Positions 49,667 to 58,255 of a stretch of DNA of 64,000 nt are shown here, in pieces. The stretch comes from Streptomyces dioscori. GTDB taxonomy: Bacteria > Actinomycetota > Actinomycetes > Streptomycetales > Streptomycetaceae. A program made the position numbers and the translations under genes. Under the pieces are notes generated by a model that saw nothing but the letters and a program-made list of their open reading frames with translations, had not been told where the DNA came from and did no database searches. The first letter of the stretch is position 1. Each line of letters opens with the position of its first letter. The stretch is from positions 302,412-366,411 of the forward strand of contig NZ_KZ679045.1 in the NCBI RefSeq assembly GCF_003024195.1. Reading direction: 5' to 3'.

Positions 49667-50527
49667 ATGACGACCCGCTCGACGATCCGCTCGACGGACC
49701 TCACCGTGGACGCGACACAGGAACTGGCCGCGTTCCTGCGGACCCGGCGCGAACGCCTCGCCCCGGGCGATCTCGGTCTGCCGTCCCGTCGGCAGTCCCG
49801 GCGGACGCCGGGGCTGCGCCGCGAGGAGGTCGCCGAACTGGCCGGGGTCAGCGTCGACTATGTCGTACGGCTGGAACAGGGGCGCGGGCTGCGGCCCTCG
49901 GTGGACGTGCTGGCGGCGCTCTCGCGGGCCCTGCGTCTGAGCCCCGACGAACGCGCCTACCTCTTCGACCTGGCCCGGCAGCGCCGCCCCGACGACACCG
50001 ACGAGCCCGCCACCACAGCGGTACCGACCCTCGCCCGGCTGGTCACCGATCTGTCGCCCCTGCCGGCCATGGTGCTGAACCACCGCTACGACATCCTGGC
50101 CTGGAACCGTGAGATGGCGGGACTCCTGGTGGACTTCGCCGCCCTGCCGCCGGCGCAGCGCAATTCGATGTGGATGTGCCTGATGCATCCGCGGACCCGC
50201 GAGCTGTACGTCGACCGTGAACGTGTCGTACGGGAGGGGGTGGCCCATCTGCGCGCCGCGTGGGCCGCGCATCCCGAGGACCGGGCCCTGAGCGACCTCA
50301 TCGTCGAGTTCGGTACGCGCGACGAGCAGTTCGCGCGGGTGTGGGCGGAGCGGGACGTCAAGGTCAAGGGCCGCGGGCGGAAGGTCATGCGGCATCCGGA
50401 GGCCGGCGAGATCGCGGTGGACTTCGAGGTGCTCACCCCGGTCCAGGACCTGGACCAGCGGGTGGTGATCTACCGCCCCGCGGACGACGAGAGCCGGTCG
50501 GCGATGGCCCGCTTGCCACTGCGGTGA
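49667..50527 (+). CDS. XRE/MmyB-like transcriptional regulator
   Basis: A 286-aa protein from ATG 49667. N-terminal HTH (about 18-90): LAAFLRTRRERLAP, RRTPGLRREEVAELAGVSVDYVVRLEQGRGLRPSVDVLAALSRALRL. The C-terminal MmyB-like ligand domain (about 118-280) contains MVLNHRYDILAWNREMAGLL. These regulators usually control an adjacent divergent oxidoreductase, here the aldo/keto reductase; fatty-acid-like ligands have been suggested for MmyB domains. Confidence 0.92.
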   Translation: MTTRSTIRSTDLTVDATQELAAFLRTRRERLAPGDLGLPSRRQSRRTPGLRREEVAELAGVSVDYVVRLEQGRGLRPSVDVLAALSRALRLSPDERAYLFDLARQRRPDDTDEPATTAVPTLARLVTDLSPLPAMVLNHRYDILAWNREMAGLLVDFAALPPAQRNSMWMCLMHPRTRELYVDRERVVREGVAHLRAAWAAHPEDRALSDLIVEFGTRDEQFARVWAERDVKVKGRGRKVMRHPEAGEIAVDFEVLTPVQDLDQRVVIYRPADDESRSAMARLPLR

Positions 50528-50589
50528 TACTGCCCGCACGGTGACACCGGCCCGTACGGGGACGCTGCCCGTACGGGGACGTCCGGGCC

Positions 50590-51249
50590 TCAGCCGGCCG
50601 CCATCTCCCAGAGCAGCAGCTCCGCCCCCTCGCCGCGCGCCACCGCCTCCAGGTCCTTCGCGTCCCCGACACGGGCCGCGTCCCCGGGGCGCAGGATCTC
50701 GCCGTCCAGCAGCACCTCGCCGCGTACGACATGTACGTACAGGAAGCGTGCGTCGGGGACCGCGGTCCGCTCGCCCGGGACGAGGCGGCGTACGTGGAGC
50801 ATCGCCGCCGCCTCCGGGAGCGCGTACGGCGTGGAGTCCGCGATGCCGTGGACGACCTCGTACGCGGGGTCGCCGCCCGGTTCCAGGGGGGCCAGCCACA
50901 TCTGGACGAAGCGCAGGGGCACCTCGCCGTCGTTGCGTTCGACGTGCCGGACCCCGCCCGCCGAGCTGAGGCGCTGGACGTCCCCGGGGCGTACGAGCGA
51001 CTCGTGGCCCGTGGAGTCCCGGTGGGTCAGCTCTCCCTCGACGACCCACGTGACGATCTCGGTGTGGCTGTGCGGGTGCTCGTCGAAACCGGCGCCGGGC
51101 GCCAGGCGTTCCTCGTTGCAGGCGAGGACCGCGCCGAAGCGGAGGTTGTCCGGGTCGTAGTGCGGGCCGAAGGAGAAGGCGTGCAGGGACTCGATCCCGG
51201 CCGCCGGGTCGCCTCCGCGGTAGCGCTCGTCGGCGCGCCGTACGTCCAT
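50590..51249 (-). CDS. pirin family protein
   Basis: A 219-aa protein from ATG 51249; an upstream in-frame GTG is possible. Bicupin with the N-terminal metal site FDEHPHSHTEIVTWVVEGELTHRDS (His residues and Glu) and PGDVQRLSSAGGVRHVE. The second cupin, about 145-219, lacks the His ligands. Pirins can be quercetinases or regulators of central metabolism; in Streptomyces a pirin has been tied to acyl-CoA dehydrogenase and redox balance. Located beside the fatty acid locus. Confidence 0.9.
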   Translation of the reverse strand: MDVRRADERYRGGDPAAGIESLHAFSFGPHYDPDNLRFGAVLACNEERLAPGAGFDEHPHSHTEIVTWVVEGELTHRDSTGHESLVRPGDVQRLSSAGGVRHVERNDGEVPLRFVQMWLAPLEPGGDPAYEVVHGIADSTPYALPEAAAMLHVRRLVPGERTAVPDARFLYVHVVRGEVLLDGEILRPGDAARVGDAKDLEAVARGEGAELLLWEMAAG

Positions 51250-51333
51250 CACGCGACCCACGGTAGACCCGCCGGGCGTGCCACCTGCGACCCTCCGCCG
51301 CATCCCGCCGTCCGGATAAGGCAGTCTTGTTCC

Positions 51334-52539
51334 GTGCCCGAACCCGAATCCAGCAACACCGAACGCGCCGCGCGCGCCGCCCACGCGCACACCGCGACCC
51401 TGAAGCGGCTGGAGAAGTCGTCCGGCAGTCTCGCCGCCCAGGCCATCGCGCGCATGGACGAGACGCTGTCCTGGTACCGGGCGATGCCCCCGGAGAACCG
51501 GTCGTGGATCGGCCTCGTCGCGCAGGCCGGTATCGCCGCGTTCACCGAGTGGTTCCGGCATCCGGACGCCCCGCAGGCGATCTCGACGGACGTCTTCGGC
51601 ACCGCGCCGCGCGAGCTGACCAGGGCGATCACCCTGCGCCAGACCGTGGAGATGGTGCGTACGACGATCGAGGTGATGGAGTCCGCGATCGACGAGGTCG
51701 CGGCCCCGGGCGACGAGAACGTGCTCCGCGAGGCACTGCTCGTGTACGCCCGCGAGATCGCCTTCGCCACCGCCCAGGTGTACGCGCAGGCCGCCGAGGC
51801 ACGCGGTGCCTGGGACGCCCGCCTGGAGTCGCTCGTCGTGAACGCGGTGCTCTCCGGCGAGGCCGACGAGGGAGCGGTGTCCCGGGCCGCGGCCCTCGGC
51901 TGGAACTCGCCCGAGCATGTGTGCGTGGTGCTGGGCACGGCACCCGACGGTGACAGCGAGCTGACCGTCGAGGCCATCCGGCGGGCCGCCCGGCACGCCA
52001 AGCTCCAGGTGCTCACCGGTGTCCTAGGTGACCGTCTGGTCGTCATCGCGGGCGGCAGCGACAACCCCCTGGCCGTCGCCAAATCGCTGATCGGGCCGTA
52101 CGCAGCCGGGGCCGTGGTGGCGGGTCCCGTGGTCCCCGACCTGCTGGCCGCGACCCGGTCCGCGCAGGCCGCCGCCGCCGGCCTCAAGGCATGTTTCGCC
52201 TGGCAGGACGCCCCCCGGCCGGTGCTGGCGGACGATCTCCTGCCGGAGCGCTCGATCGCCGGTGACCCGGCGGCGCGCGACCAGCTGGTGGAGGAGATCT
52301 ACAGACCGCTTGAGGAGGCCGGCTCGGCGCTCCTGGAGACGCTGAGCGTGTATCTCGAACAGGCGAGCAGTCTCGAAGGTGCCGCCCGGATGCTCTTCGT
52401 GCACCCCAACACCGTGCGCTACCGGCTTCGACGTGTGACTGACGTCACCGGCTGGTCGCCGTCCGACGTACGTTCGGCGTTCACGCTGCGGATCGCGCTG
52501 ATCCTGGGGCGTCTGGCCGATGGAGATCCCCAACTCTAG
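51334..52539 (+). CDS. fasR: PucR-family activator of fatty acid synthase genes
   Basis: A 401-aa protein from GTG 51334. The C-terminal PucR HTH_30 (about 345-395) reads TLSVYLEQASSLEGAARMLFVHPNTVRYRLRRVTDVTGWSPSDVRSAFTLRIAL. The N-terminal part is helical and GGDEF-like in the middle. It lies directly before fabD-fabH-acpP-fabF, the exact context of FasR, which activates that operon in S. coelicolor. The 83-bp gap to fabD holds a strong -10 (TACAAT). Confidence 0.93.
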   Translation: MPEPESSNTERAARAAHAHTATLKRLEKSSGSLAAQAIARMDETLSWYRAMPPENRSWIGLVAQAGIAAFTEWFRHPDAPQAISTDVFGTAPRELTRAITLRQTVEMVRTTIEVMESAIDEVAAPGDENVLREALLVYAREIAFATAQVYAQAAEARGAWDARLESLVVNAVLSGEADEGAVSRAAALGWNSPEHVCVVLGTAPDGDSELTVEAIRRAARHAKLQVLTGVLGDRLVVIAGGSDNPLAVAKSLIGPYAAGAVVAGPVVPDLLAATRSAQAAAAGLKACFAWQDAPRPVLADDLLPERSIAGDPAARDQLVEEIYRPLEEAGSALLETLSVYLEQASSLEGAARMLFVHPNTVRYRLRRVTDVTGWSPSDVRSAFTLRIALILGRLADGDPQL

Positions 52540-52543
52540 GCTT

Positions 52544-52568
52544 TTGTCGGGGACCTACAATTCCCCCT
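52544..52568 (+). promoter_or_regulatory. candidate fab operon promoter
   Basis: A consensus-like -10 TACAAT (52556-52561) is flanked by GGGGA and TCCCC, forming a small inverted repeat over the promoter. No standard -35 is seen at the right distance, as expected if FasR provides activation. Confidence 0.5.
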
Positions 52569-52622
52569 CCTGTTCTTCGTCCCTGTCCCCACGGGCGGCC
52601 GTGCCCGTTCACAAGAGAGAGT

Positions 52623-53546
52623 GTGAGAGTGCTCGTACTCGTCGCTCCCGGCCAGGGCGCCCAGACGCCCGGCTTCCTGACTCCTTGGCTCGACCTCCCC
52701 GGCGCCGCCGACCGCGTCGCCGCGTGGTCGGACGCCATCGGGCTCGACCTTGCCCACTTCGGCACGCAGGCCGACGCGGACGCCATCCGGGACACCGCCG
52801 TCGCCCAGCCGCTGCTGGTCGCCGCGGGTCTCCTGTCCGCCTCGGCACTGGGTGCCACGGCGCCCGGCGCCGTCGCGGGGCACAGCGTCGGCGAGATCAC
52901 GGCCGCCGTCCTCGCGGGTGTCCTGGACGAAACGGCCGCACTGAAGCTCGTGCGCAAGCGGGGTCTGGCGATGGCCGAGGCCGCCGCCGTCACCCGGACC
53001 GGTATGTCGGCGCTGCTCGGCGGCGACCCCGAAGTGACGATCCCGCACCTGGAGAAGCTGGGTCTGACCCCGGCGAACGTGAACGGCGCGGGCCAGATCG
53101 TGGCCGCCGGCACGCTGGAGGAGCTGGCCGCCCTGGAGGCGGACAAGCCCGAGGGCGTACGCCGGGTGGTGGCCCTGAAGGTCGCGGGCGCGTTCCACAC
53201 CCGGCACATGGCCCCGGCGGTCGACGTCCTCGCGCAGGCCGCGACGGAGCTGTCGCCGGCCGACCCGACGGTCACGTATGTCTCGAACAAGGACGGCCAG
53301 GCCGTCGCCACCGGGGCCGAGGTGGTCTCCCGGCTGGTCGGTCAGGTCGCCAACCCGGTCCGCTGGGACCTGTGCATGGAGACCTTCAAGGAACTCGGCG
53401 TGACCGCGCTGGTCGAGGTGTGCCCCGGTGGCACCCTGACCGGTCTCGCCAAGCGCGCGCTGCCCGGCGTGAAGACGCTGGCGCTGAAGACACCCGACGA
53501 CCTCGAAGCTGCTCGCGAGCTCATCGCCGAGCACGCCTCGGCCTGA
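52623..53546 (+). CDS. fabD: malonyl-CoA:ACP transacylase
   Basis: A 307-aa protein from GTG 52623. It transfers malonyl from CoA to AcpP for fatty acid chain extension and can also serve polyketide synthases. Motifs: APGQGAQTPG at the N-terminus, the nucleophile elbow GHSVG (86-90, Ser88), and the catalytic-His region GAFHTRHM. First gene of the fabDHPF operon, 22 bases before fabH. Confidence 0.97.
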   Translation: MRVLVLVAPGQGAQTPGFLTPWLDLPGAADRVAAWSDAIGLDLAHFGTQADADAIRDTAVAQPLLVAAGLLSASALGATAPGAVAGHSVGEITAAVLAGVLDETAALKLVRKRGLAMAEAAAVTRTGMSALLGGDPEVTIPHLEKLGLTPANVNGAGQIVAAGTLEELAALEADKPEGVRRVVALKVAGAFHTRHMAPAVDVLAQAATELSPADPTVTYVSNKDGQAVATGAEVVSRLVGQVANPVRWDLCMETFKELGVTALVEVCPGGTLTGLAKRALPGVKTLALKTPDDLEAARELIAEHASA

Positions 53547-53568
53547 GCGCGTAAGGAGCCCACTGAGC

Positions 53569-54600
53569 ATGTCGAAGATCAAGGCCCGCAAGGGCGCCCC
53601 GTTCGCGCGGATCCTCGGTGTGGGCGGCTACCGCCCCGTGCGTGTCGTCCCGAACGAGGTCATCCTCGAACGCATCGACTCGTCCGACGAATGGATCCGT
53701 TCGCGCTCCGGCATCGAGACCCGGCACTGGGCCAACGCCGAGGAGACCGTCGCCGCGATGTCGATCGAGGCGTCCGGCAAGGCGATCGCCGACGCCGGGA
53801 TCAGCGCCGAGCAGATCGGCGCCGTCGTCGTCTCGACCGTCTCCCACTTCAGCCAGACCCCGGCCGTCGCCACCGAGATCGCCGACAAGCTCGGCACGGC
53901 GAAGGCCGCGGCCTTCGACATCTCGGCGGGCTGCGCCGGCTTCGGCTACGGACTGACCCTGGCCAAGGGCATGATCGTGGACGGCTCCGCGGAGTACGTG
54001 CTCGTCATCGGCGTCGAGCGGCTGTCCGACCTGACCGACCTGGAGGACCGCGCGACGGCCTTCCTGTTCGGTGACGGCGCGGGCGCGGTCGTCGTGGGCC
54101 CCTCCGAGGAGCCGCACATCGGCCCCACGGTCTGGGGTTCCGAGGGCGACAAGTCCAACACGATCAAGCAGACCGTGCCCTGGGACCGTTTCCGGATCGG
54201 CGACGTGTCCCAGCTGCCCCTGGACTCCAAGGGCGAGGTCAAGTTTCCCGCGATCACGCAGGAAGGCCAGGCGGTGTTCCGCTGGGCCGTGTTCGAGATG
54301 GCCAAGGTCGCCAAGGAGGCGCTGGAAGCCGCCGGACTCACTGCGGACGACTTGGACGTCTTCATTCCCCACCAGGCCAACGAGCGGATCATCGACTCGA
54401 TGGTGAAGACTCTCAAGCTGCCGGAACACGTCACGGTCGCGCGTGACGTGCGCACCACCGGTAACACCTCGGCCGCCTCGATCCCGCTCGCTATGGAGCG
54501 GCTCCTGGCGACCGGCGAGGCGAAGAGCGGCGACACCGCGCTCGTCATCGGCTTCGGGGCGGGTCTCGTGTACGCCGCGACGGTCGTTACCCTCCCCTAG
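53569..54600 (+). CDS. fabH: beta-ketoacyl-ACP synthase III
   Basis: A 343-aa protein from ATG 53569, with AAGGAG upstream. It condenses acyl-CoA starters, mainly branched ones in Streptomyces, with malonyl-ACP. Catalytic triad Cys122 (DISAGCAGFGYG), His268 (FIPHQANERI) and Asn299 (TGNTSAAS). Standard length, all key residues intact. Confidence 0.97.
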   Translation: MSKIKARKGAPFARILGVGGYRPVRVVPNEVILERIDSSDEWIRSRSGIETRHWANAEETVAAMSIEASGKAIADAGISAEQIGAVVVSTVSHFSQTPAVATEIADKLGTAKAAAFDISAGCAGFGYGLTLAKGMIVDGSAEYVLVIGVERLSDLTDLEDRATAFLFGDGAGAVVVGPSEEPHIGPTVWGSEGDKSNTIKQTVPWDRFRIGDVSQLPLDSKGEVKFPAITQEGQAVFRWAVFEMAKVAKEALEAAGLTADDLDVFIPHQANERIIDSMVKTLKLPEHVTVARDVRTTGNTSAASIPLAMERLLATGEAKSGDTALVIGFGAGLVYAATVVTLP

Positions 54601-54671
54601 GCACACCGTCCGGAACTTTCCGGGCGGCAGTACCGCCACACCCTCTGGATACACAAGAAGGAGCGCCTGAC

Positions 54672-54920
54672 ATGGCCGCCACTCAGGAAGAGATCGTCGC
54701 CGGTCTCGCCGACATCGTGAACGAGATCGCCGGCATCCCGGTCGAGGACGTCCAGCTGGAGAAGTCCTTCACCGACGACCTCGACGTCGACTCGCTGTCC
54801 ATGGTCGAGGTCGTCGTCGCCGCCGAAGAGCGCTTCGACGTCAAGATCCCCGACGACGACGTCAAGAACCTCAAGACGGTCGGCGACGCGACCGAGTACA
54901 TCCTCAAGCACCAGGGCTGA
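54672..54920 (+). CDS. acpP: acyl carrier protein
   Basis: An 82-aa acidic protein. The phosphopantetheine site is Ser41 in DDLDVDSLSMVEV. Carries growing acyl chains between the Fab enzymes. The ribosome binding site GAAGGAG lies 7 bases before the ATG. A copy of the interspersed repeat follows the stop, inside the operon. Confidence 0.97.
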   Translation: MAATQEEIVAGLADIVNEIAGIPVEDVQLEKSFTDDLDVDSLSMVEVVVAAEERFDVKIPDDDVKNLKTVGDATEYILKHQG

Positions 54921-54956
54921 GCGCTCCGCTGAGAGTGCACTGCTTCGCCCGCGGGT

Positions 54957-54997
54957 CCGTTGTGGCTGGTCGCGCAGTTCCCCGCGCCCCTTCGGGG
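54957..54997 (+). repeat. interspersed repeat copy inside the fab operon
   Basis: A forward copy between acpP and fabF. The 174-bp gap is unusually long for this operon and may attenuate transcription, which could help keep ACP in excess over FabF. Confidence 0.8.
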
Positions 54998-55094
54998 CAC
55001 TGCCGAACCACACCGGACAGCACCGGACCCGCTTAGCCCCGCCACCCGGCGGTGGCGCCGCTGAATCCTCGTATCCGTTGGAGAAAGAATTCCC

Positions 55095-56390
55095 GTGAGC
55101 CCGACCAATCGCACCGTGGTCGTCACCGGTATCGGCGCAACCACACCGCTGGGTGGCGACGCAGCCTCTACCTGGGAGGGACTGGTCGCCGGACGTTCCG
55201 GCGTCGGCCCTCTGGAGCAGGACTGGGCCGCCGACCAGGCGGTCCGTATCGCGGCGCAGATCGCCGTGGAGCCGGGCGAGGTCATTCCCCGCCCGCAGGC
55301 CCGCCGCCTCGACCGCTCGGCGCAGTTCGCGCTGATCGCGGCCAAGGAGGCCTGGGCGGACGCCGGTTACACCGACAAGGCCGGCGCCGAGGCGTCGGAC
55401 TCCGCCGAGCAGGGCGCGGCCGTCGACCCCGACCGGCTCGGCGCGGTCATCGCCTCCGGCATCGGTGGCGTCACGACCCTGCTCGACCAGTACGACGTGC
55501 TGAAGGAGAAGGGCGTACGCCGCGTCTCCCCGCACACCGTTCCCATGCTCATGCCGAACGGCCCCTCGGCCAACGTCGGTCTGTACGTCGGCGCCCGCGC
55601 CGGTGTGCACACCCCGGTCTCCGCCTGCGCGTCGGGCGCCGAGGCCATCGGCTACGCCATCGAGATGATCCGCACCGGCCGCGCCGACGTCGTCGTCGCC
55701 GGTGGTACCGAGGCGGCCATCCACCCGCTTCCCATCGCCGCGTTCGGCAACATGATGGCGATGTCCAAGAACAACGACGACCCGCAGGGCGCCTCGCGTC
55801 CCTACGACATCGGCCGTGACGGCTTCGTCCTCGGCGAGGGCGCCGGCGTCCTGGTCCTGGAGTCGGCCGAGCACGCCGCCAAGCGCGGGGCCCGCGTCTA
55901 CGCGGAAGCGGTCGGCCAGGGCATCTCCTCCGACGGCCACGACATCGTGCAGCCGGAGCCGGAGGGCCGCGGTATCGCGGCCGCGCTGCAGCACCTGCTC
56001 GACAGCACCGACCTGAACCCGGCGGAGATCGTGCACGTCAACGCGCACGCGACCTCCACGCCGGCCGGTGACGTGGCCGAGCTGAAGGCACTGCGGAAGG
56101 TCTTCGGCGACGACGCCGACCACTTCGCCGTGTCCGGTACGAAGTCCATGACCGGGCATCTGCTCGGTGGTGCGGGCGGGGTGGAGTCGGTGGCCACGGT
56201 GCTGGCGCTCTACAACCGGATCGCGCCGCCGACCATCAATGTCGAGAACCTCGACCCCGAGGCGGAGGCCACCGCGGACATCGTCCGTGGGGAGGCTCGG
56301 AAGCTGCCCGTCGAGGGGCGGATCGCGGCCTTGAACGACTCGTTCGGGTTCGGTGGGCACAACGTGGTGCTGGCGTTCCGCACGGTCTGA
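55095..56390 (+). CDS. fabF: beta-ketoacyl-ACP synthase II
   Basis: A 431-aa protein from GTG 55095, with GGAGAAAG 9 bases upstream. Elongating ketosynthase: nucleophile Cys178 (VSACASGAEAIG), His in VNAHATSTPAGD, Lys in SGTKSMTGHLLGGAG, and the second His in FGFGGHNVVLAF. Last gene of the operon. Confidence 0.97.
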   Translation: MSPTNRTVVVTGIGATTPLGGDAASTWEGLVAGRSGVGPLEQDWAADQAVRIAAQIAVEPGEVIPRPQARRLDRSAQFALIAAKEAWADAGYTDKAGAEASDSAEQGAAVDPDRLGAVIASGIGGVTTLLDQYDVLKEKGVRRVSPHTVPMLMPNGPSANVGLYVGARAGVHTPVSACASGAEAIGYAIEMIRTGRADVVVAGGTEAAIHPLPIAAFGNMMAMSKNNDDPQGASRPYDIGRDGFVLGEGAGVLVLESAEHAAKRGARVYAEAVGQGISSDGHDIVQPEPEGRGIAAALQHLLDSTDLNPAEIVHVNAHATSTPAGDVAELKALRKVFGDDADHFAVSGTKSMTGHLLGGAGGVESVATVLALYNRIAPPTINVENLDPEAEATADIVRGEARKLPVEGRIAALNDSFGFGGHNVVLAFRTV

Positions 56391-56469
56391 CTTTGGCTTC
56401 TGGCCAGGTGTTAGTGGCTCGGCTCCTCTTTGGGGGCCGGGCCGCTTGGCGTTGTGGGTGTGTGCGGGC

Positions 56470-56547
56470 CGGTGGGGGCTTGTCGCGCAGTTCCCCGCGC
56501 CCCTAAGGGCGAAAAGCCTAAGGACTGCGCCGTTCCCCGCGCCCCCA
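56470..56547 (+). repeat. two tandem copies of the interspersed repeat after fabF
   Basis: Forward copies at 56470-56505 and 56524-56547 between fabF and the convergent DUF3145 gene. They may act as the shared terminator. Confidence 0.85.
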
Positions 56548-56561
56548 GAAGCAAGCGGACC

Positions 56562-57056
56562 CTAGACCACCTGGTGGAGCCAGCGGACCGGGGCGCCTTC
56601 TCCTGCGTAGCGGAAAGGCTCCAGTTCGTCGTCCCACGGCTTGCCGAGGAGGCGGGTGAGTTCCGACTCCAGGTGGGTCTCGCCCTGCTGGGAGCGGGCC
56701 AGGGCCGCGCGCAGGCGGTCCTCGGGGATCAGGATGTCGCCGTGGATCCCGGTCACCGCGTGGAAGATGCCCAGGTCCGGGGTGCAGCTGTAGCGCTCGC
56801 CCTCGGCGGTCGCGCACGGCTCGGCGGTGACCTCGAAGCGCAGCATCTGCCAGCCGCGCAGCGCCGAGGCGAGCTTGGAGGCCGTGCCGACCTCGCCCTT
56901 CCAGGAGAACTCGGATCTCCAGGTGCCGGGCGAGGCGGGCTGCCGGATCCAGTCGAGGCTGACCCGCGTACCGAGCACGCCCGCGACCGCCCACTCGACG
57001 TGCGGGCACAGCGCACGCGGCGCGGAGTGCACGTAGAGAACTCCACGTGTCGTCAC
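56562..57056 (-). CDS. DUF3145 protein
   Basis: A 164-aa protein from GTG 57056 (GGAGG 5-6 bases upstream); the frame adds two codons further up. It has the full DUF3145 pattern (TTRGVLYVHSAPRALCPHVEWAVAGVLG, WRSEFSWKGEVGTASKLASALRGW, ILIPEDRLRAAL, PFRYAGEGAPVRWLHQVV). Conserved next to the fab operon in Streptomyces; function unknown. Confidence 0.92.
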   Translation of the reverse strand: MTTRGVLYVHSAPRALCPHVEWAVAGVLGTRVSLDWIRQPASPGTWRSEFSWKGEVGTASKLASALRGWQMLRFEVTAEPCATAEGERYSCTPDLGIFHAVTGIHGDILIPEDRLRAALARSQQGETHLESELTRLLGKPWDDELEPFRYAGEGAPVRWLHQVV

Positions 57057-57254
57057 TGGCACCTCCGGACAGAGCGGGCACTTTGCGGCTTGGCGGATCG
57101 TTCAGTGGCAGTGCAGCCACGTGGCGAGGCTACCGTGCGGCGGCGCAAGGAGTGTGACGTACCGTCGCTCCAGGCGCCCGGAAACACGGAGGTTTCACCC
57201 GGGAGGACGCTCGGGGGTGAGCTGCCGTTGCGCGACGAACGAGGGGAACTGGGG

Positions 57255-58169
57255 ATGCGGAACCGTGGTCACCGTTCGCGGGGCCTGGTCGCGGCCGCCG
57301 TGGCGGCTCTTGTCGGCATCGCGGGAGTGACCGGATGCGACGCGGTGGGCGGAAACTCCTCCGGGCCGACGGGCTCCGACGCACAGAGCAGAAAGCCCTC
57401 ACCGAAACCCACACCGGACTGGGACCGCAGTCCGCGCTCGCTGGCCGCCGTCGGCGACTCGATCACCCGCGGCTTCGACGCCTGCTCGGTCCTGACCGAC
57501 TGCCCCGAGGTCTCGTGGGCGACCGGCACCGACACGAAGGTGAAGAGTCTCGCGGTACGCCTCCTGGGCAGGACCGGAGCCTCGCAGCGCAGCTGGAACT
57601 ACGCGGTGACCGGCTCACGCATGGCCGACCTGCCCGGTCAGATGGCGCAGGCCGCGGCGAAGAAGCCCCAGTTGGTCACGGTGATGGCCGGCGCGAACGA
57701 CGCGTGCCGTTCGTCGGTGTCCGCGATGACGTCGGTCGCGGACTTCCGCACCCAGTTCGAGGACGCGCTGAGCACGCTCCGGTCGGCGCTGCCGAAGACT
57801 CAGGTGTACGTGTCCAGCGTGCCCGATCTGAAGCGGCTGTGGTCGCAGGGGCGGACGAATCCCATGGGCAAGCAGATCTGGAAGCTGGGGATCTGTCCTT
57901 CGATGCTCGGTGACGCCGACTCGATGACTTCGGCGGCGACGACGCGGCGGGATCGGGTGCAGGACCGGGTGGAGTCGTACAACACGGTTCTGGAAGAGGT
58001 GTGCGCGAAGGATCGGCGGTGCCGGTTCGATGGCGGGGCGGTCTTCGAGTACCGGTTCGGGACCGCGCAGCTGAGTCACTGGGACTGGTTCCATCCGAGT
58101 GTGAACGGGCAGGCGCGGCTTGCCGAGATGGCGTACGGGGTTGTTACGTCCCGTACGCCATCCCGGTGA
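57255..58169 (+). CDS. SGNH/GDSL-hydrolase lipoprotein
   Basis: A 304-aa protein from ATG 57255. Lipoprotein signal with lipobox ending Gly-Val-Thr-Gly-Cys28. The SGNH blocks are AVGDSITRGFD (Ser69), GSRMADL, VMAGANDAC and HWDWFHPSVNGQ (Asp and His). An extracellular, membrane-tethered esterase or lipase; extra Cys residues (CSVLTDC, CAKDRRC) probably form disulfides. Divergent from DUF3145. Confidence 0.92.
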   Translation: MRNRGHRSRGLVAAAVAALVGIAGVTGCDAVGGNSSGPTGSDAQSRKPSPKPTPDWDRSPRSLAAVGDSITRGFDACSVLTDCPEVSWATGTDTKVKSLAVRLLGRTGASQRSWNYAVTGSRMADLPGQMAQAAAKKPQLVTVMAGANDACRSSVSAMTSVADFRTQFEDALSTLRSALPKTQVYVSSVPDLKRLWSQGRTNPMGKQIWKLGICPSMLGDADSMTSAATTRRDRVQDRVESYNTVLEEVCAKDRRCRFDGGAVFEYRFGTAQLSHWDWFHPSVNGQARLAEMAYGVVTSRTPSR

Positions 58170-58197
58170 CGGGGGTCGCGTTGTCGGGTGCGGGTCC

Positions 58198-58250
58198 GGT
58201 GGGGGCTTGTCGCGCAGTTCCCCGCGCCCCTGGAGGGGCTGCGCCCCTCT
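58198..58250. repeat. interspersed repeat copy plus short hairpin
   Basis: A forward copy is followed by GAGGGGCTGCGCCCCTC, a perfect small hairpin, in the convergent gap between the lipoprotein and GH3 genes; a likely bidirectional terminator. Confidence 0.8.
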
Positions 58251-58255
58251 AAGGG